64,000 nucleotides of DNA from Alphaproteobacteria bacterium. Its GTDB lineage: Bacteria; Pseudomonadota; Alphaproteobacteria; Acetobacterales; Acetobacteraceae. The position numbers and the translations under genes are program-made. The stretch covers positions 36,650 through 100,649 of the forward strand of contig JAFKFI010000049.1 of the NCBI GenBank assembly GCA_017307285.1, read 5' to 3'. Below, piece by piece: positions 9,010 through 16,843 of this stretch; within the stretch, counting starts at the first letter, position 1, and every line of letters begins with the position of its first letter. The notes beneath the pieces were generated by a model that saw only the letters and a list, made by a program, of their open reading frames with translations, ran no database searches and was not told where the DNA came from.

Positions 9010-9936
9010 TCACTCCCCCGCCTGCGTCACGGGCATTGGCGCCAGCGGCTTGGGACGGCCAATGCGCCAGACGGGAATGCCGCGCGGGAACAGCACGAGC
9101 GCGAAGAACAGCACGAAATACAGCAACAACGCCTGCCACTTCGCCGGGATGAACAGGATGCTGAAACTTTGCAGCAGCGCCAGTCCGACCGCTGCGATGG
9201 CCGCCGAGAAAATGCGTCCGAGCCCACCCACCAATGTCGCGATCACCGCGGTCAAGGTCAGGCCAATCGGCACGTCCGGCGTCACGCCGGCGCGCGTGCC
9301 GTATAGGTATATCCCGGCGCAGATCAGCACGGCGGCGACGATGCCGGACAGCAGGTAGGCGCGCTTGGCGCTGATACCATAGATCTCCGCGAGCTTGTCA
9401 TTGTCGGCCACCGCCAGCATGAACTGTCCGTCGCGCGTGTAGCGGATGAGCCCATACAGCAGCGCGAGCAGCACGAGGGTCACGCCGACCGCCTGCAAAT
9501 CCCAGTCACTCACCGCGACGCCGCCGACGATCCGCACCGGAGACATCACACTCGGAAAAATTGTCTCCGGCTCGGTGCCAAACATCAGCGTGAGCACGAA
9601 AGCGACGAGCTGCGAGAAGATCAGCGTGAAGATGAAGAAGATCAGCCCGCTCGAATGTCGCCGCCGCAGCACCGCGATGGCCCAGACTTCCACCGCGATC
9701 GATACGGCGGCGGTGAGCACGACGGCCGCAGTGACGCCGAGCCAAGGTGGCCAGTGCGCGGCGTTGAGCGTGTAGAACATCGTGTAGAACGCAATGCCCA
9801 TCAGCCCGGCCTGTGCGAAGTTCCACAGCTTCTCGACCTTCAAGGTCAGCGCGAAGGCCACCGTGAACAACACGAAATAGGACGACATCGCGATCCCGGT
9901 CCACAGGATCTGCAGCAATATGACGGGATCGGTCAT
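9010..9936 (-). CDS. livH: Branched-chain amino acid ABC transporter permease LivH
   Basis: This 308-residue membrane protein has about eight helices and LivH-type motifs: LTLKVEKLWNFAQAGLMGIAF near 28-48, FGTEPETIF near 120, and the cytoplasmic segment FMLAVADNDKLAEIYGIS near 175-195, followed by LVGGLGRIFSAAIAAVGLALLQ. It forms the permease with LivM. Gaps of four bases to both neighbours indicate one transcript. Confidence 0.92.
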   Translation of the reverse strand: MTDPVILLQILWTGIAMSSYFVLFTVAFALTLKVEKLWNFAQAGLMGIAFYTMFYTLNAAHWPPWLGVTAAVVLTAAVSIAVEVWAIAVLRRRHSSGLIFFIFTLIFSQLVAFVLTLMFGTEPETIFPSVMSPVRIVGGVAVSDWDLQAVGVTLVLLALLYGLIRYTRDGQFMLAVADNDKLAEIYGISAKRAYLLSGIVAAVLICAGIYLYGTRAGVTPDVPIGLTLTAVIATLVGGLGRIFSAAIAAVGLALLQSFSILFIPAKWQALLLYFVLFFALVLFPRGIPVWRIGRPKPLAPMPVTQAGE

Positions 9937-9940
9937 CGGC

Positions 9941-11092
9941 TCAGGCGACGGTATCGAGCAGGACGAATTTGTTGCCTTTCACGACGTAGAGATAGACCGG
10001 CTTGTCGATCCGATGGTCGTCCCGGATCACCAGCTTGCCGGTCATCGGCAGATCGAATTCGCGAATCGCCAGCAGCGCCTTGCGGCAGTTCTCGCCGGTC
10101 ATCGGCAAGCCGTTCTTGTCCACCCAGCCATAGATCTGCGCCACGACCACGGTGGAGTCCCAGGCATACTGCAGATACGGGAGGCCATTGGGGAAGCGGC
10201 CAACCTGCTTCCACAACTCCAGCAGCTTCGCGACATTCGGGTTGGAGTCCGAGGTCGGCGCAAGCGAGGTCACGATCAGCCCCTCGGCCGCCGGGCCGAG
10301 CTGTGACAGCAGCTTCGGGTTGTAGCCGGCGGAATAGCTGGTGATTTGCTGCTGCATCCCGAGCTGGCGCATCTGCGCGATCACCTGCGGCAGCTCCGAA
10401 AGCCCGTGGATGTGCACCACGTCCGGGTTACCAACACGCGCCTTCAACAGGACGCCCGTAAAATCCGTTGCCTTCGGGTCGTATCCCTCGAACGCCACCA
10501 CCTCTCCGCCCGCGGCGGTGAACACGTCGCGGTAGATCTTGGCGCCGCCGATGCCGGTATCGTTGTTGATGTACAGCACCGCCGCGCGCTTCTTGCCGAG
10601 CTTTCCATAGGTGTATTTCGCCAACGCGGTGACATCGACCTCGGCGAGCGGAAACACCGTGTACACATAGTCGCCGAGATGGGCGATGTCGGGCGAGTTG
10701 GCGCCCATGTTGAGCTCGAGCGTCTTGGTCCGGTTGCCGATCGGCGCCGCTGCCTTCACGACCGAGCTCCATGCCGTGATGATGAGCGGCACCTTGTCGA
10801 CGTCGATCAGCTTGTTCGCCGCGTTGATCGCGATCTCCGGCTTGGCCTGCGTGTCGAGCACCAGCATCTCGAGTGGATGCCCGTTGACGCCGCCTTGGTC
10901 GTTGATGTCCTTGACCGCCATTTCATAGGTCTTGACGAAATCGAGACCATACCCCGCTTCCGGCCCGGTCGTCGGCATCAGCGCGCCGAAGCGGAACGGC
11001 TCCTTCTGCTGCGCCCGAGCGCGTCCCCCCGAGACTGCGAATGCCGCGAGCGGCAGCGACAGCGCCGCGCGGCGGCCGATGGATACGGTCAT
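9941..11092 (-). CDS. livK: Periplasmic amino-acid/amide-type substrate-binding protein (LivK family)
   Basis: The 383-residue product begins with a signal peptide (IGRRAALSLPLAAFAVSGGRARA); the twin arginine suggests Tat export but Sec is possible. The mature part is a type I periplasmic-binding fold (Peripla_BP_6): FGALMPTTGPEAGYGLDFVK, NDQGGVNGHPLEMLVLDTQAKP, then AVLYINNDTGIGGAKIYRD and LPYLQYAWDSTVVVAQ. It captures the substrate for LivHMGF. ATG at 11092 is chosen because GGGAGG lies just upstream; the longer open frame to 11143 lacks this. Which ligand it binds cannot be told. Confidence 0.9.
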   Translation of the reverse strand: MTVSIGRRAALSLPLAAFAVSGGRARAQQKEPFRFGALMPTTGPEAGYGLDFVKTYEMAVKDINDQGGVNGHPLEMLVLDTQAKPEIAINAANKLIDVDKVPLIITAWSSVVKAAAPIGNRTKTLELNMGANSPDIAHLGDYVYTVFPLAEVDVTALAKYTYGKLGKKRAAVLYINNDTGIGGAKIYRDVFTAAGGEVVAFEGYDPKATDFTGVLLKARVGNPDVVHIHGLSELPQVIAQMRQLGMQQQITSYSAGYNPKLLSQLGPAAEGLIVTSLAPTSDSNPNVAKLLELWKQVGRFPNGLPYLQYAWDSTVVVAQIYGWVDKNGLPMTGENCRKALLAIREFDLPMTGKLVIRDDHRIDKPVYLYVVKGNKFVLLDTVA

Positions 11093-11139
11093 TGGAACCT
11101 CCCTGTTACAACGAGGTTTGTTGGGCGCGCACGCCGGCG

Positions 11140-11745
11140 TCAAGAGGGCGTGACAGTGCCGTCGCCGTATTGTGGCGAAATGCCCAATTCCCGACGTTTC
11201 ACCTCGACCGGATCATCGCCGTCGCGCCGCGATAACGCCCAGTTGGCGCGCAGTCCCCCGCCGGCCGGTGCGGGTTGGCCGCGCCAGACCTCGAATACCA
11301 CCGTCCGGTGGGCAATCCGCCAGGCACTGCCGCGCCGGGCGAAATGGTCGACGTAGCGGCCAACCACCTCGGTCTCCACCGACTGATCCGGCGCGACCGT
11401 CCCACCGCGTAGATACGGCAGCCGCGCGTCGCCGGCTTCGGGTGTCAGGCGTTGGTGAGTGATGAAATACGTTTCCGCTAGCGCGTCGTCCGGCCCGGCG
11501 AACTCGATCGTGGTGTTGCCGAGCACGTGCATGGATTGCTCGATCGTCCGGTGCCGCTCGATTGTGAGGGCGATGAAGCCGTCGACCGGACCCTTGTAGT
11601 TACCGTGATCGTCCCAGGCGTCCGGGTGGTAGGCGGAGCGCATCAGCTCCCAATTCCGCCGATCGACGCCGCGCACGTAACGGAGCAACGCCTCCTTGAT
11701 CTCGAACCGGTCTTCCAATCGAAGCTCGGACAGTTCCCGTGCCAT
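11140..11745 (-). CDS. NTF2-like / SnoaL_4 family protein
   Basis: The 201-residue product matches the SnoaL-like NTF2 fold seen in polyketide cyclases and ring-hydroxylating dioxygenase small subunits: LEDRFEIKEALLRYVRGVDRRNWELMRSAYHPDAWDDHG, then THQRL, VGRYVDHFARRGSAWRIAHRTVVFEVW. The aspartate of VDRRNW and the histidine of YHPDAWDDHG sit where this family puts its catalytic pair. ATG at 11745 follows GAAGGGA. It lies 47 bases before livK on the same strand and probably leads the operon, which suggests a catabolic pathway for an aromatic or polyketide-like compound taken up by the transporter. That link is inferred. Confidence 0.8.
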   Translation of the reverse strand: MARELSELRLEDRFEIKEALLRYVRGVDRRNWELMRSAYHPDAWDDHGNYKGPVDGFIALTIERHRTIEQSMHVLGNTTIEFAGPDDALAETYFITHQRLTPEAGDARLPYLRGGTVAPDQSVETEVVGRYVDHFARRGSAWRIAHRTVVFEVWRGQPAPAGGGLRANWALSRRDGDDPVEVKRRELGISPQYGDGTVTPS

Positions 11746-11927
11746 GCTATTCCCTTCACCGTCGCCATCAGCACAGCGCGCCGACCCGCGACGGTCAAAT
11801 TCAGGCGCCGCATGCAAGACCAGTCTGGCCTCGGCCGCTGAGAGCGGTATCATGGCGCGATCAGGCCTCTAGGACTCCGCGCGACGGGGCCGGTGGCCGC
11901 GTGTGACGGAGCCTTCATGCTGGCCAG

Positions 11928-12221
11928 ATGGCGCGGATGAACGAGGTTATCAGCCTAACCCGCGCGGCTGAGGACACGCTCTGGGCCGTGGTCGCCTCGG
12001 TCGGCCGCACCAATCGGGTCGCCGACATCTACCCCAACCGGATGGCGGCGCTCGCTGACCGCGCCTGGCGCGAGCAGCAGGTCCGCGCCTATGCCGGTTT
12101 CCTGCAAAGCTGCCGCCAGGCGATGCCCCGCTATAGCGTGACGCCGATCCGCCGGACGGACCTGCCGCGCTCGTGGAAGCCGCTGCCGGCGCTCGGCTTC
12201 CTGCGCGGACAGTTCATCTGA
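11928..12221 (+). CDS. Hypothetical protein, 97 residues
   Basis: This small ORF fills the gap between two minus-strand genes. Its composition is ordinary for a folded protein (ISLTRAAEDTLWAVVASVGRTNRVADIYPNR), with no signal peptide and no recognised motif. A weak case for it: it ends five bases before the stop of the convergent TPR gene, and the overlapping minus-strand frame is rich in proline and arginine as shadows usually are. Function unknown. Confidence 0.45.
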   Translation: MARMNEVISLTRAAEDTLWAVVASVGRTNRVADIYPNRMAALADRAWREQQVRAYAGFLQSCRQAMPRYSVTPIRRTDLPRSWKPLPALGFLRGQFI

Positions 12222-12225
12222 GCCT

Positions 12226-13155
12226 TCAGGCCAGTTCGGCGAGCCGGCGCTCCGCCAGAGCGAGATTGAACCGCACCACGGCGCGATACCCCTCCGCACC
12301 TGGCCCGCAGAACCCCTCCAGGGCGGCGCGATAGGCGGCAATGGCCTCGGCGAGACGTGCCGGCCTGGGCTCACGGGCGCCCAGCGCGGCAAGCGCGTTG
12401 GCCAGATTGGTTTGCGTCATCGCCCAGTCGGTAGGCGCCCGCTCGCGCGTGTATTCCCCGAGCGCCTCCCGGCAGGCGGTCACGGCGCCCTCCAGCACGG
12501 CCGGATCGTCCAGGCGCTCGCCCATGACCCGCAGCGCGTGGCCGAGATTGCTCTGCGTCATCGCCCAGTCGAGCGGCGAATTGGTCCGATCGTACTCTTG
12601 CAGGGCAGCGCGATAGCTAGCGACTGCCTCGCCGAGCACGGCGGCGTCGGCGGTCTGCTCGCCGAGAAGCGCCAGCACCGCGCCGCGGTTCCGCCGCATC
12701 CGGGCCCATTCGAGCCGGGCCGCGTCGCGCGTATATCCCTCGGTCGCGATCCGGTAGCACTCGGCCGCCTCGCGCAGCAGGTTGGGATCGCCCTGCCGCT
12801 CGCCGAGCACCGTCACCGCGGCGCCAAGCAGCGCCTGCGTCCTCGCCCAGTCGAGCGGGTTGTCTTGAAGCGTGAACACCTCCAGCGCTGCGCGGCAGGC
12901 GCCGATGGCTCCATGAAGGTTCGCCGGGTCCTCCTCGGTTGATCCTAGCAGCCGGAGTGCCCCGCCCAGATAGCTCTGCGTCGCGGCCCAATCCTTTGCG
13001 GCGGTGGCGCGCGGTGCGAAATCCAGGGCGTCGCGATAGGCGCTCACAGCGGCGAGGAGCGTTTCGCCGTCGCCAGAGGTCTCGCCATCCCGGCGGAGCG
13101 CGTCGGCCCGGGCGACAAGAGCGGCCCACACGTCGCTCCTCGGCGGCAAGCTCAT
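12226..13155 (-). CDS. Tetratricopeptide-repeat protein
   Basis: The 309-residue product is built from about five TPR-like units of roughly 50 residues. Each has the form W-A-x-T-Q-x-x-L-G-x-A-L, L-G-E-R, a D-P-x-x-L segment and Y-R-x-A-L-x-x-Y-T-R. Examples are DWARTQALLGAAVTVLGERQGDP and DWAMTQSNLGHALRVMGERLDDP. This type of repeat occurs in proteins that act as protein-binding scaffolds and is often found beside CHAT or caspase-like domains, but no protease domain is present here. No signal peptide is seen, so a cytoplasmic adaptor is likely. Partner unknown. Confidence 0.8.
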   Translation of the reverse strand: MSLPPRSDVWAALVARADALRRDGETSGDGETLLAAVSAYRDALDFAPRATAAKDWAATQSYLGGALRLLGSTEEDPANLHGAIGACRAALEVFTLQDNPLDWARTQALLGAAVTVLGERQGDPNLLREAAECYRIATEGYTRDAARLEWARMRRNRGAVLALLGEQTADAAVLGEAVASYRAALQEYDRTNSPLDWAMTQSNLGHALRVMGERLDDPAVLEGAVTACREALGEYTRERAPTDWAMTQTNLANALAALGAREPRPARLAEAIAAYRAALEGFCGPGAEGYRAVVRFNLALAERRLAELA

Positions 13156-13265
13156 ATTCCAACCATGAGTTGCTTGAAAACGAATTACACACGTATTGAG
13201 TGTTGACTCTCCACCGACAGGCGCAATGATGCAAACGGGCCCGGCGGCCTATCGGGAGAATCCTT

Positions 13266-13544
13266 ATGGTGGATGATCCGCTGCGACACGACGAGGTGGC
13301 AGCATCGGATGGCGGAGACGTCAAGATCGACCGTCGCCGGCCGGGACGCCCCGAGCATGTCAGCCCGCACCTCATCCCCCTGCTGCGAAATGCTGCCGAA
13401 GCCGAAATTCCGCCGGACGACGCTCCCGTCGCCGATCGCACTCAAGACGACCTCGGACCGGCCAAGGGCATCTTGGCCGGTCTCGGGCTCGCAATACCCC
13501 TCTGGGGCCTCATCGGCCTGGCCGTCTGGTGGGTCCTCCGATAG
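13266..13544 (+). CDS. Small protein with a C-terminal transmembrane helix
   Basis: This 92-residue ORF starts at an ATG behind GGGAGAATCC. Its first 65 residues are polar and charged, and the last 25 form one hydrophobic helix (GLGLAIPLWGLIGLAVWWVL) ending in arginine, so it is probably a tail-anchored inner-membrane protein. The large minus-strand frame over it has shadow-like composition. No family recognised. Confidence 0.5.
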   Translation: MVDDPLRHDEVAASDGGDVKIDRRRPGRPEHVSPHLIPLLRNAAEAEIPPDDAPVADRTQDDLGPAKGILAGLGLAIPLWGLIGLAVWWVLR

Positions 13545-13566
13545 GGCGGAACCGGCGTCACAGTCC

Positions 13567-13782
13567 TTACCCGGGCATGTGCTCAAGGGCGCTGCCCTTA
13601 TGGGCGGCGATATGGTCGGTCTTGTCGCTTTTGATTTCGTATTGGGGATCGTCTTCCGAGGCGTGGCGCACATGCCCCTTGTAGCGAAAATCTTTGATGT
13701 GAATAGCGACAATGGTACCCGACACCCGGCCCGCCTCGGAATTCCAACCGACATGATCTCCGATCTTGAACGTCCGAGCCAT
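13567..13782 (-). CDS. DUF2945 (HVA1 / Tudor-like) family protein
   Basis: The 71-residue product matches the short DUF2945 family: KIGDHVGWNSEAGRVSGTI, then HIKDFRYKGHVRHASEDDPQYEIKSDKTDHIAAHKGSALE. Members form a small beta-barrel of the Tudor type; their role in bacteria is not established. AAGGGAAAGGAGG lies upstream of the ATG. It is the last clear chromosomal gene before the element boundary. Confidence 0.85.
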   Translation of the reverse strand: MARTFKIGDHVGWNSEAGRVSGTIVAIHIKDFRYKGHVRHASEDDPQYEIKSDKTDHIAAHKGSALEHMPG

Positions 13783-13968
13783 CTTGCCGGTCCTCCTTTC
13801 CCTTCAGAGCCCGATCGCGCGCGTAACGCCGGCGGGCGGGAGGCTAAGTTGTTCAGACCCGCTGACAAGCCGGGTTGAATCTGAACGTTCACTGGAGGTG
13901 TCGGTTATGGCCACGCCGTTCGCCCCAAGCCTCGCTCGTCAGCAGGCTTGGCCGCTCTATTAGACGAC
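13783..13968. other. Chromosomal gap before the attachment site
   Basis: No supported gene is seen here. An 18-codon ORF (13907-13963) with a good GGAGGTG ribosome site ends five bases before the tRNA fragment. It could be a real small gene or the start of a chromosomal gene, but there is no other support for it. Confidence 0.4.
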
Positions 13969-14013
13969 TGGCGGACCCGACACGATTCGAACGTGCGACC
14001 TTCGCCTTCGGAG
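13969..14013 (-). other. Attachment site: 3' half of tRNA-Arg(CCG)
   Basis: Read on the minus strand, these 45 bases are the 3' half of a tRNA. They show an anticodon loop CT-CCG-AA, anticodon-stem strand GGCGA, variable loop AGGTC, T-arm GCACG-TTCGAAT-CGTGT, acceptor strand CGGGTCC, discriminator G and CCA. Nothing upstream pairs as the 5' half, so it is an orphan fragment. Next to a tyrosine integrase this is the classic sign of an att site left by integration into a tRNA gene. The 3' end points away from the integrase, so the intact tRNA-Arg gene should stand at the far right end of the element. Confidence 0.85.
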
Positions 14014-14193
14014 CAATTTAACCTGCCCTTCGACCAACTGCGATGGGTTTCGCTCCAATGCGCTATGCTACTGTAATCACTAAACAATTTGAATTTTCGG
14101 CTCGCCTGACGTACCCTCGAACACGCTCCGATTTGCGTCCGCCTGCTTACGTGGTGCTTACGCGAGAATGGGAGTTTGGACGGGAGAGTTCCC
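14014..14193. promoter_or_regulatory. Left end of the element and integrase leader
   Basis: This stretch lies between the att core and the integrase. It contains a locally AT-rich patch (about 14065-14100), suited to promoter or integrase-arm sites, but no repeated arm site was recognised. Confidence 0.35.
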
Positions 14194-15552
14194 ATGGCTA
14201 AGCTCACGAAACGGCTGGTCGACGCAGCCGAGCCCCGCGAGAAGGACTACGTCGTCTGGGATGACGAGCTACCAGGTTTCGGCCTCCGCGTCTTCACGTC
14301 TGGCAAGCGCAGCTACGTCCTTCAATATCGGGCATTGGGCCGCTCGCGCCGCTACACGATCGGCTTGCATGGCGTTTGGACCGCCGAAGGCGCTCGCCAG
14401 GAGGCGAAAGTCCAGTTGGGCCGCGTTGCCCAGGGGGACAATCCCGCCGAAGAGCGACAGCTCGATCATAAAGCCATCACGGTCAAGGAGCTCTGCACAC
14501 TCTACCTCAATGACCTGAACGCTGGCCTAATCCTGGGGAAAGGTGGGCGGCCCAAGAAGCCGACGACAATCGTCACGGACACCGGGCGTATCGAGCGGCA
14601 CATCATCCCGCTCCTGGGAACGCGCCGCGTGAAGGACCTGACCAAGGCGGACATCAACAAGGCCCTGAAGGATATCATGGCCGGCAAGACGCGAGTCTCG
14701 GTCAAGACGAAGAAGCTGCGCGGCAAGGCCATCGTCCGCGGTGGGGCCGGAACGGCGACGCGAACGGTCGGTCTCCTCGGCGGCATTCTCACCTACGCCG
14801 TCGAAGCCGGCATCATCACATCCAATCCCGCACACGGTCTCCGCAAGCCGAAGGACAACGTGCGGCAGCGCCGATTGTCGGAAGCGGAATATCGGACGCT
14901 GGGTGAAATGCTGCGCAAGGCCGCCCAGGAGGAGAAGTATGCGATGACGGTGGATATCATCCGCCAGATCGCGCTGACCGGCTGCCGTCGTGGCGAAATG
15001 ATCGGCCTGAAGTGGATCGAGGCGGACACAGAGGCGAGCTGCCTGCGGCTAATGGACAGCAAGGAGGGCGAATCCATCCGACCGATCGGCTTGCCGGTCG
15101 TCGAGTATCTGGAACAACGACACGCCGAGGATGTCGGTACATACGTTTTCCCTGGCCGGGGCGAGGACAATGCCTTCGGCAGTTTCCCGAACCATTGGGA
15201 GCAGCTCTTCAAGGATTCAGCCCTTTCCGACGTGACGCCGCATGTGCTCCGCCACAGCTTCGCGAGCATCGCCAACGACCTTGGCTTCACCGAAGTGACC
15301 ATCGCGGCCTTGGTCGGCCACGCCAAGGGCTCGGTCACCAGCAAGTATATCCACACGCTCGACACCGCCCTGATCATGGCGGCCGATACGATCTCGGGCT
15401 ATATTCAGGGTTTGCTTGATGGCATTGAATTCAAACAGACGGCTTATGCCCTGGACCGGGATTCACGGCGAGCCGCGCTCGATCGCTTCTTGATCAAGGC
15501 TATCGCCGATCCAGCCAAAGAGCCGGAAGCGGATGTTCCGCTGGCCGCATAG
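14194..15552 (+). CDS. int: Tyrosine recombinase / integrase with DUF4102 arm-binding domain
   Basis: The 452-residue product has an N-terminal DUF4102 arm-binding domain (MAKLTKRLVDAAEP, VWDDELPGFGLRVF), a SAM-like core-binding domain (about 95-190) and the phage integrase catalytic domain. The catalytic set is visible: arginine in TGCRRGEM near 265, HVLRH near 350, the second histidine in LVGHAKGS, and tyrosine in SKYIH near 386. It should integrate and excise the element at the tRNA-Arg site. ATG at 14194 follows GGGAG; a longer TTG-started frame from 14176 is less likely. All active-site residues are present, so the enzyme looks functional. Excision would also need a directionality factor; see the candidate at 47244. 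Confidence 0.93.
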   Translation: MAKLTKRLVDAAEPREKDYVVWDDELPGFGLRVFTSGKRSYVLQYRALGRSRRYTIGLHGVWTAEGARQEAKVQLGRVAQGDNPAEERQLDHKAITVKELCTLYLNDLNAGLILGKGGRPKKPTTIVTDTGRIERHIIPLLGTRRVKDLTKADINKALKDIMAGKTRVSVKTKKLRGKAIVRGGAGTATRTVGLLGGILTYAVEAGIITSNPAHGLRKPKDNVRQRRLSEAEYRTLGEMLRKAAQEEKYAMTVDIIRQIALTGCRRGEMIGLKWIEADTEASCLRLMDSKEGESIRPIGLPVVEYLEQRHAEDVGTYVFPGRGEDNAFGSFPNHWEQLFKDSALSDVTPHVLRHSFASIANDLGFTEVTIAALVGHAKGSVTSKYIHTLDTALIMAADTISGYIQGLLDGIEFKQTAYALDRDSRRAALDRFLIKAIADPAKEPEADVPLAA

Positions 15553-15595
15553 GAGTTGGGCGCGTCGCCAAACGGCGCGAAGGTCGGATCAGCGA

Positions 15596-16109
15596 ATGCC
15601 CTTTAAGTCTCTCGATGACATTCTGAAGCCTGATCCCCGCTTCGCCGATCTTTGCGTCGTTCAAGGTGGCATCGCCCGGCGAATGACGCTTGCCGATCAT
15701 CATGGAGCGATCGCGGGCATCAGTCTCAGCGACGCCGTACCGGACGAGGTAGGCGCGGCCTTCGACCGCGCTCGGAACACCGTCATCTACGCGTTTTTCG
15801 ACTATGATCTGTTCGTTGTCGGTGAGGTCCAGGCTTTCGGCGCGTTCGAGTTGGCGTTGAAACATCGCCTCAACGGCCATGGGGGCGCCGCGCGTGGCAC
15901 ACTGCGCAATCTCGTCGATCGGGCGAGGAAGGCTGGCATCCTACCGGCGCTCCGTGCCCGGTCCCACAGTGGTCTCCGACCCTATCGAGGCTCTGATCGC
16001 TCTACGAAATGGATTGTCTCATGGCACGTCCGACATCCACTCGCCGGGAATGGCACTCGAGGTCGTGGCTGCCTGCGCTTCATGGATCGATCACGTATTT
16101 CCGTCGTAG
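15596..16109 (+). pseudogene. HEPN-like protein gene interrupted by a frameshift
   Basis: Two overlapping frames together read as one protein. The first frame, from ATG 15596, gives MPFKSLDDILKPDPRF and continues sensibly to NLVDRARKAGILP near 15950. The second frame then continues with DPIEALIALRNGLSHG and GMALEVVAACASWIDHVFP to 16109. A single-base change around 15945-15960 would join them. The RNGLSH segment fits the R-x4-H signature of HEPN ribonuclease-type domains found in toxin and abortive-infection systems. Either the gene is inactivated or the sequence has a one-base error here. Function is inferred from that motif only. Confidence 0.55.
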
Positions 16110-16123
16110 CTCTGACCGGCACG

Positions 16124-16828
16124 CTACGCTGATCGAAGATCCTCGCCTCGAACGGCTCGCACAAACTCATCGCGAGTGAGCGCGCAGAGGGCAAATTCGC
16201 CGCGCTTCAAAGGGCCCCCAAGGCGGGTCGTTGCGCCGGGGCCGGCGAGGTAGAAGATGTATGGACCCGCATTGAAGAAGACGTGGGCAGCGGCGCGCTT
16301 CCACTTCTCAATGAACTGCTTGTTTGGCCCCATCCACCGCATGATCGCGAATTCCTTGCCGTCGAGATTGACGACGCGGGATTTGAAATCGAGCGACATG
16401 CTGAAGTAGGTCCCCAGGAACGAGCTTTCGCTGTGGACGTGGACCAGCCAGAACATCCGATGCTCGCGCCGATAGAAGGCCTCCCGCGCGTTGCGTTCGT
16501 CCTCGCTGATCGAGGAGTGCTGCAACTCCAGCACGGTGGCCATAGGGGTGCCACTGCCCACCAGGACGTCAGCGCGATGAAACTCCCCAGTCATCAGATC
16601 GCGCAAACCAATCTCGCGACACGACATGTCGAACAGTTCTTTCCAGCCGAGATGCCAGGGTCCCTCGGGCTCGCTCCAGGGGTCGCAATCGCCGGCCTTA
16701 TGCCGCCAGTGGGGCGTGTTCTCGACCGGCATGACAGCGGTGAGCAGACCACCGCAATCGAGGCAAGTCGTGCGCTCTCCCTTTGCGATGGGCGCGCGCT
16801 TCTGGTTGCCGACCCAGGCATAGAGCAT
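16124..16828 (-). CDS. CoiA-like nuclease family protein
   Basis: The 234-residue product resembles the competence protein CoiA family. It has an N-terminal cysteine pair (C22, C25 in CLDCGG), HWRHKAG (H40, H43), and a PD-(D/E)xK-like core with TGEFHRADVLV (D87) followed by VLELQHSSIS (E101, Q103), then NAREAFYRREHRMFWLVH. CoiA-like proteins occur in competence and in mobile and defence islands, where they probably process DNA. The gene lies 15 bases downstream of hamB on the same strand and may be co-transcribed with the Hachiman genes. It has no competence gene neighbours, which favours a defence-related role. Confidence 0.75.
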   Translation of the reverse strand: MLYAWVGNQKRAPIAKGERTTCLDCGGLLTAVMPVENTPHWRHKAGDCDPWSEPEGPWHLGWKELFDMSCREIGLRDLMTGEFHRADVLVGSGTPMATVLELQHSSISEDERNAREAFYRREHRMFWLVHVHSESSFLGTYFSMSLDFKSRVVNLDGKEFAIMRWMGPNKQFIEKWKRAAAHVFFNAGPYIFYLAGPGATTRLGGPLKRGEFALCALTRDEFVRAVRGEDLRSA

Positions 16829-16843
16829 GGCTAACGCTCTCCG

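Noticed and set aside
11955..12392. 145-residue minus-strand ORF upstream of the TPR stop
   Set aside because: Proline- and arginine-rich, overlaps the TPR gene in another frame.
13185..13892. 235-residue minus-strand ORF over the small membrane protein and DUF2945 region
   Set aside because: It runs across the DUF2945 gene in another frame and has shadow composition.
13907..13963. 18-codon ORF with GGAGGTG ribosome site next to the att site
   Set aside because: Too short to support without conservation data; kept only as a remark.
13969..14050. Complete tRNA gene at the element boundary
   Set aside because: Only the 3' half from the anticodon loop is present; no D-arm or 5' acceptor strand can be paired.
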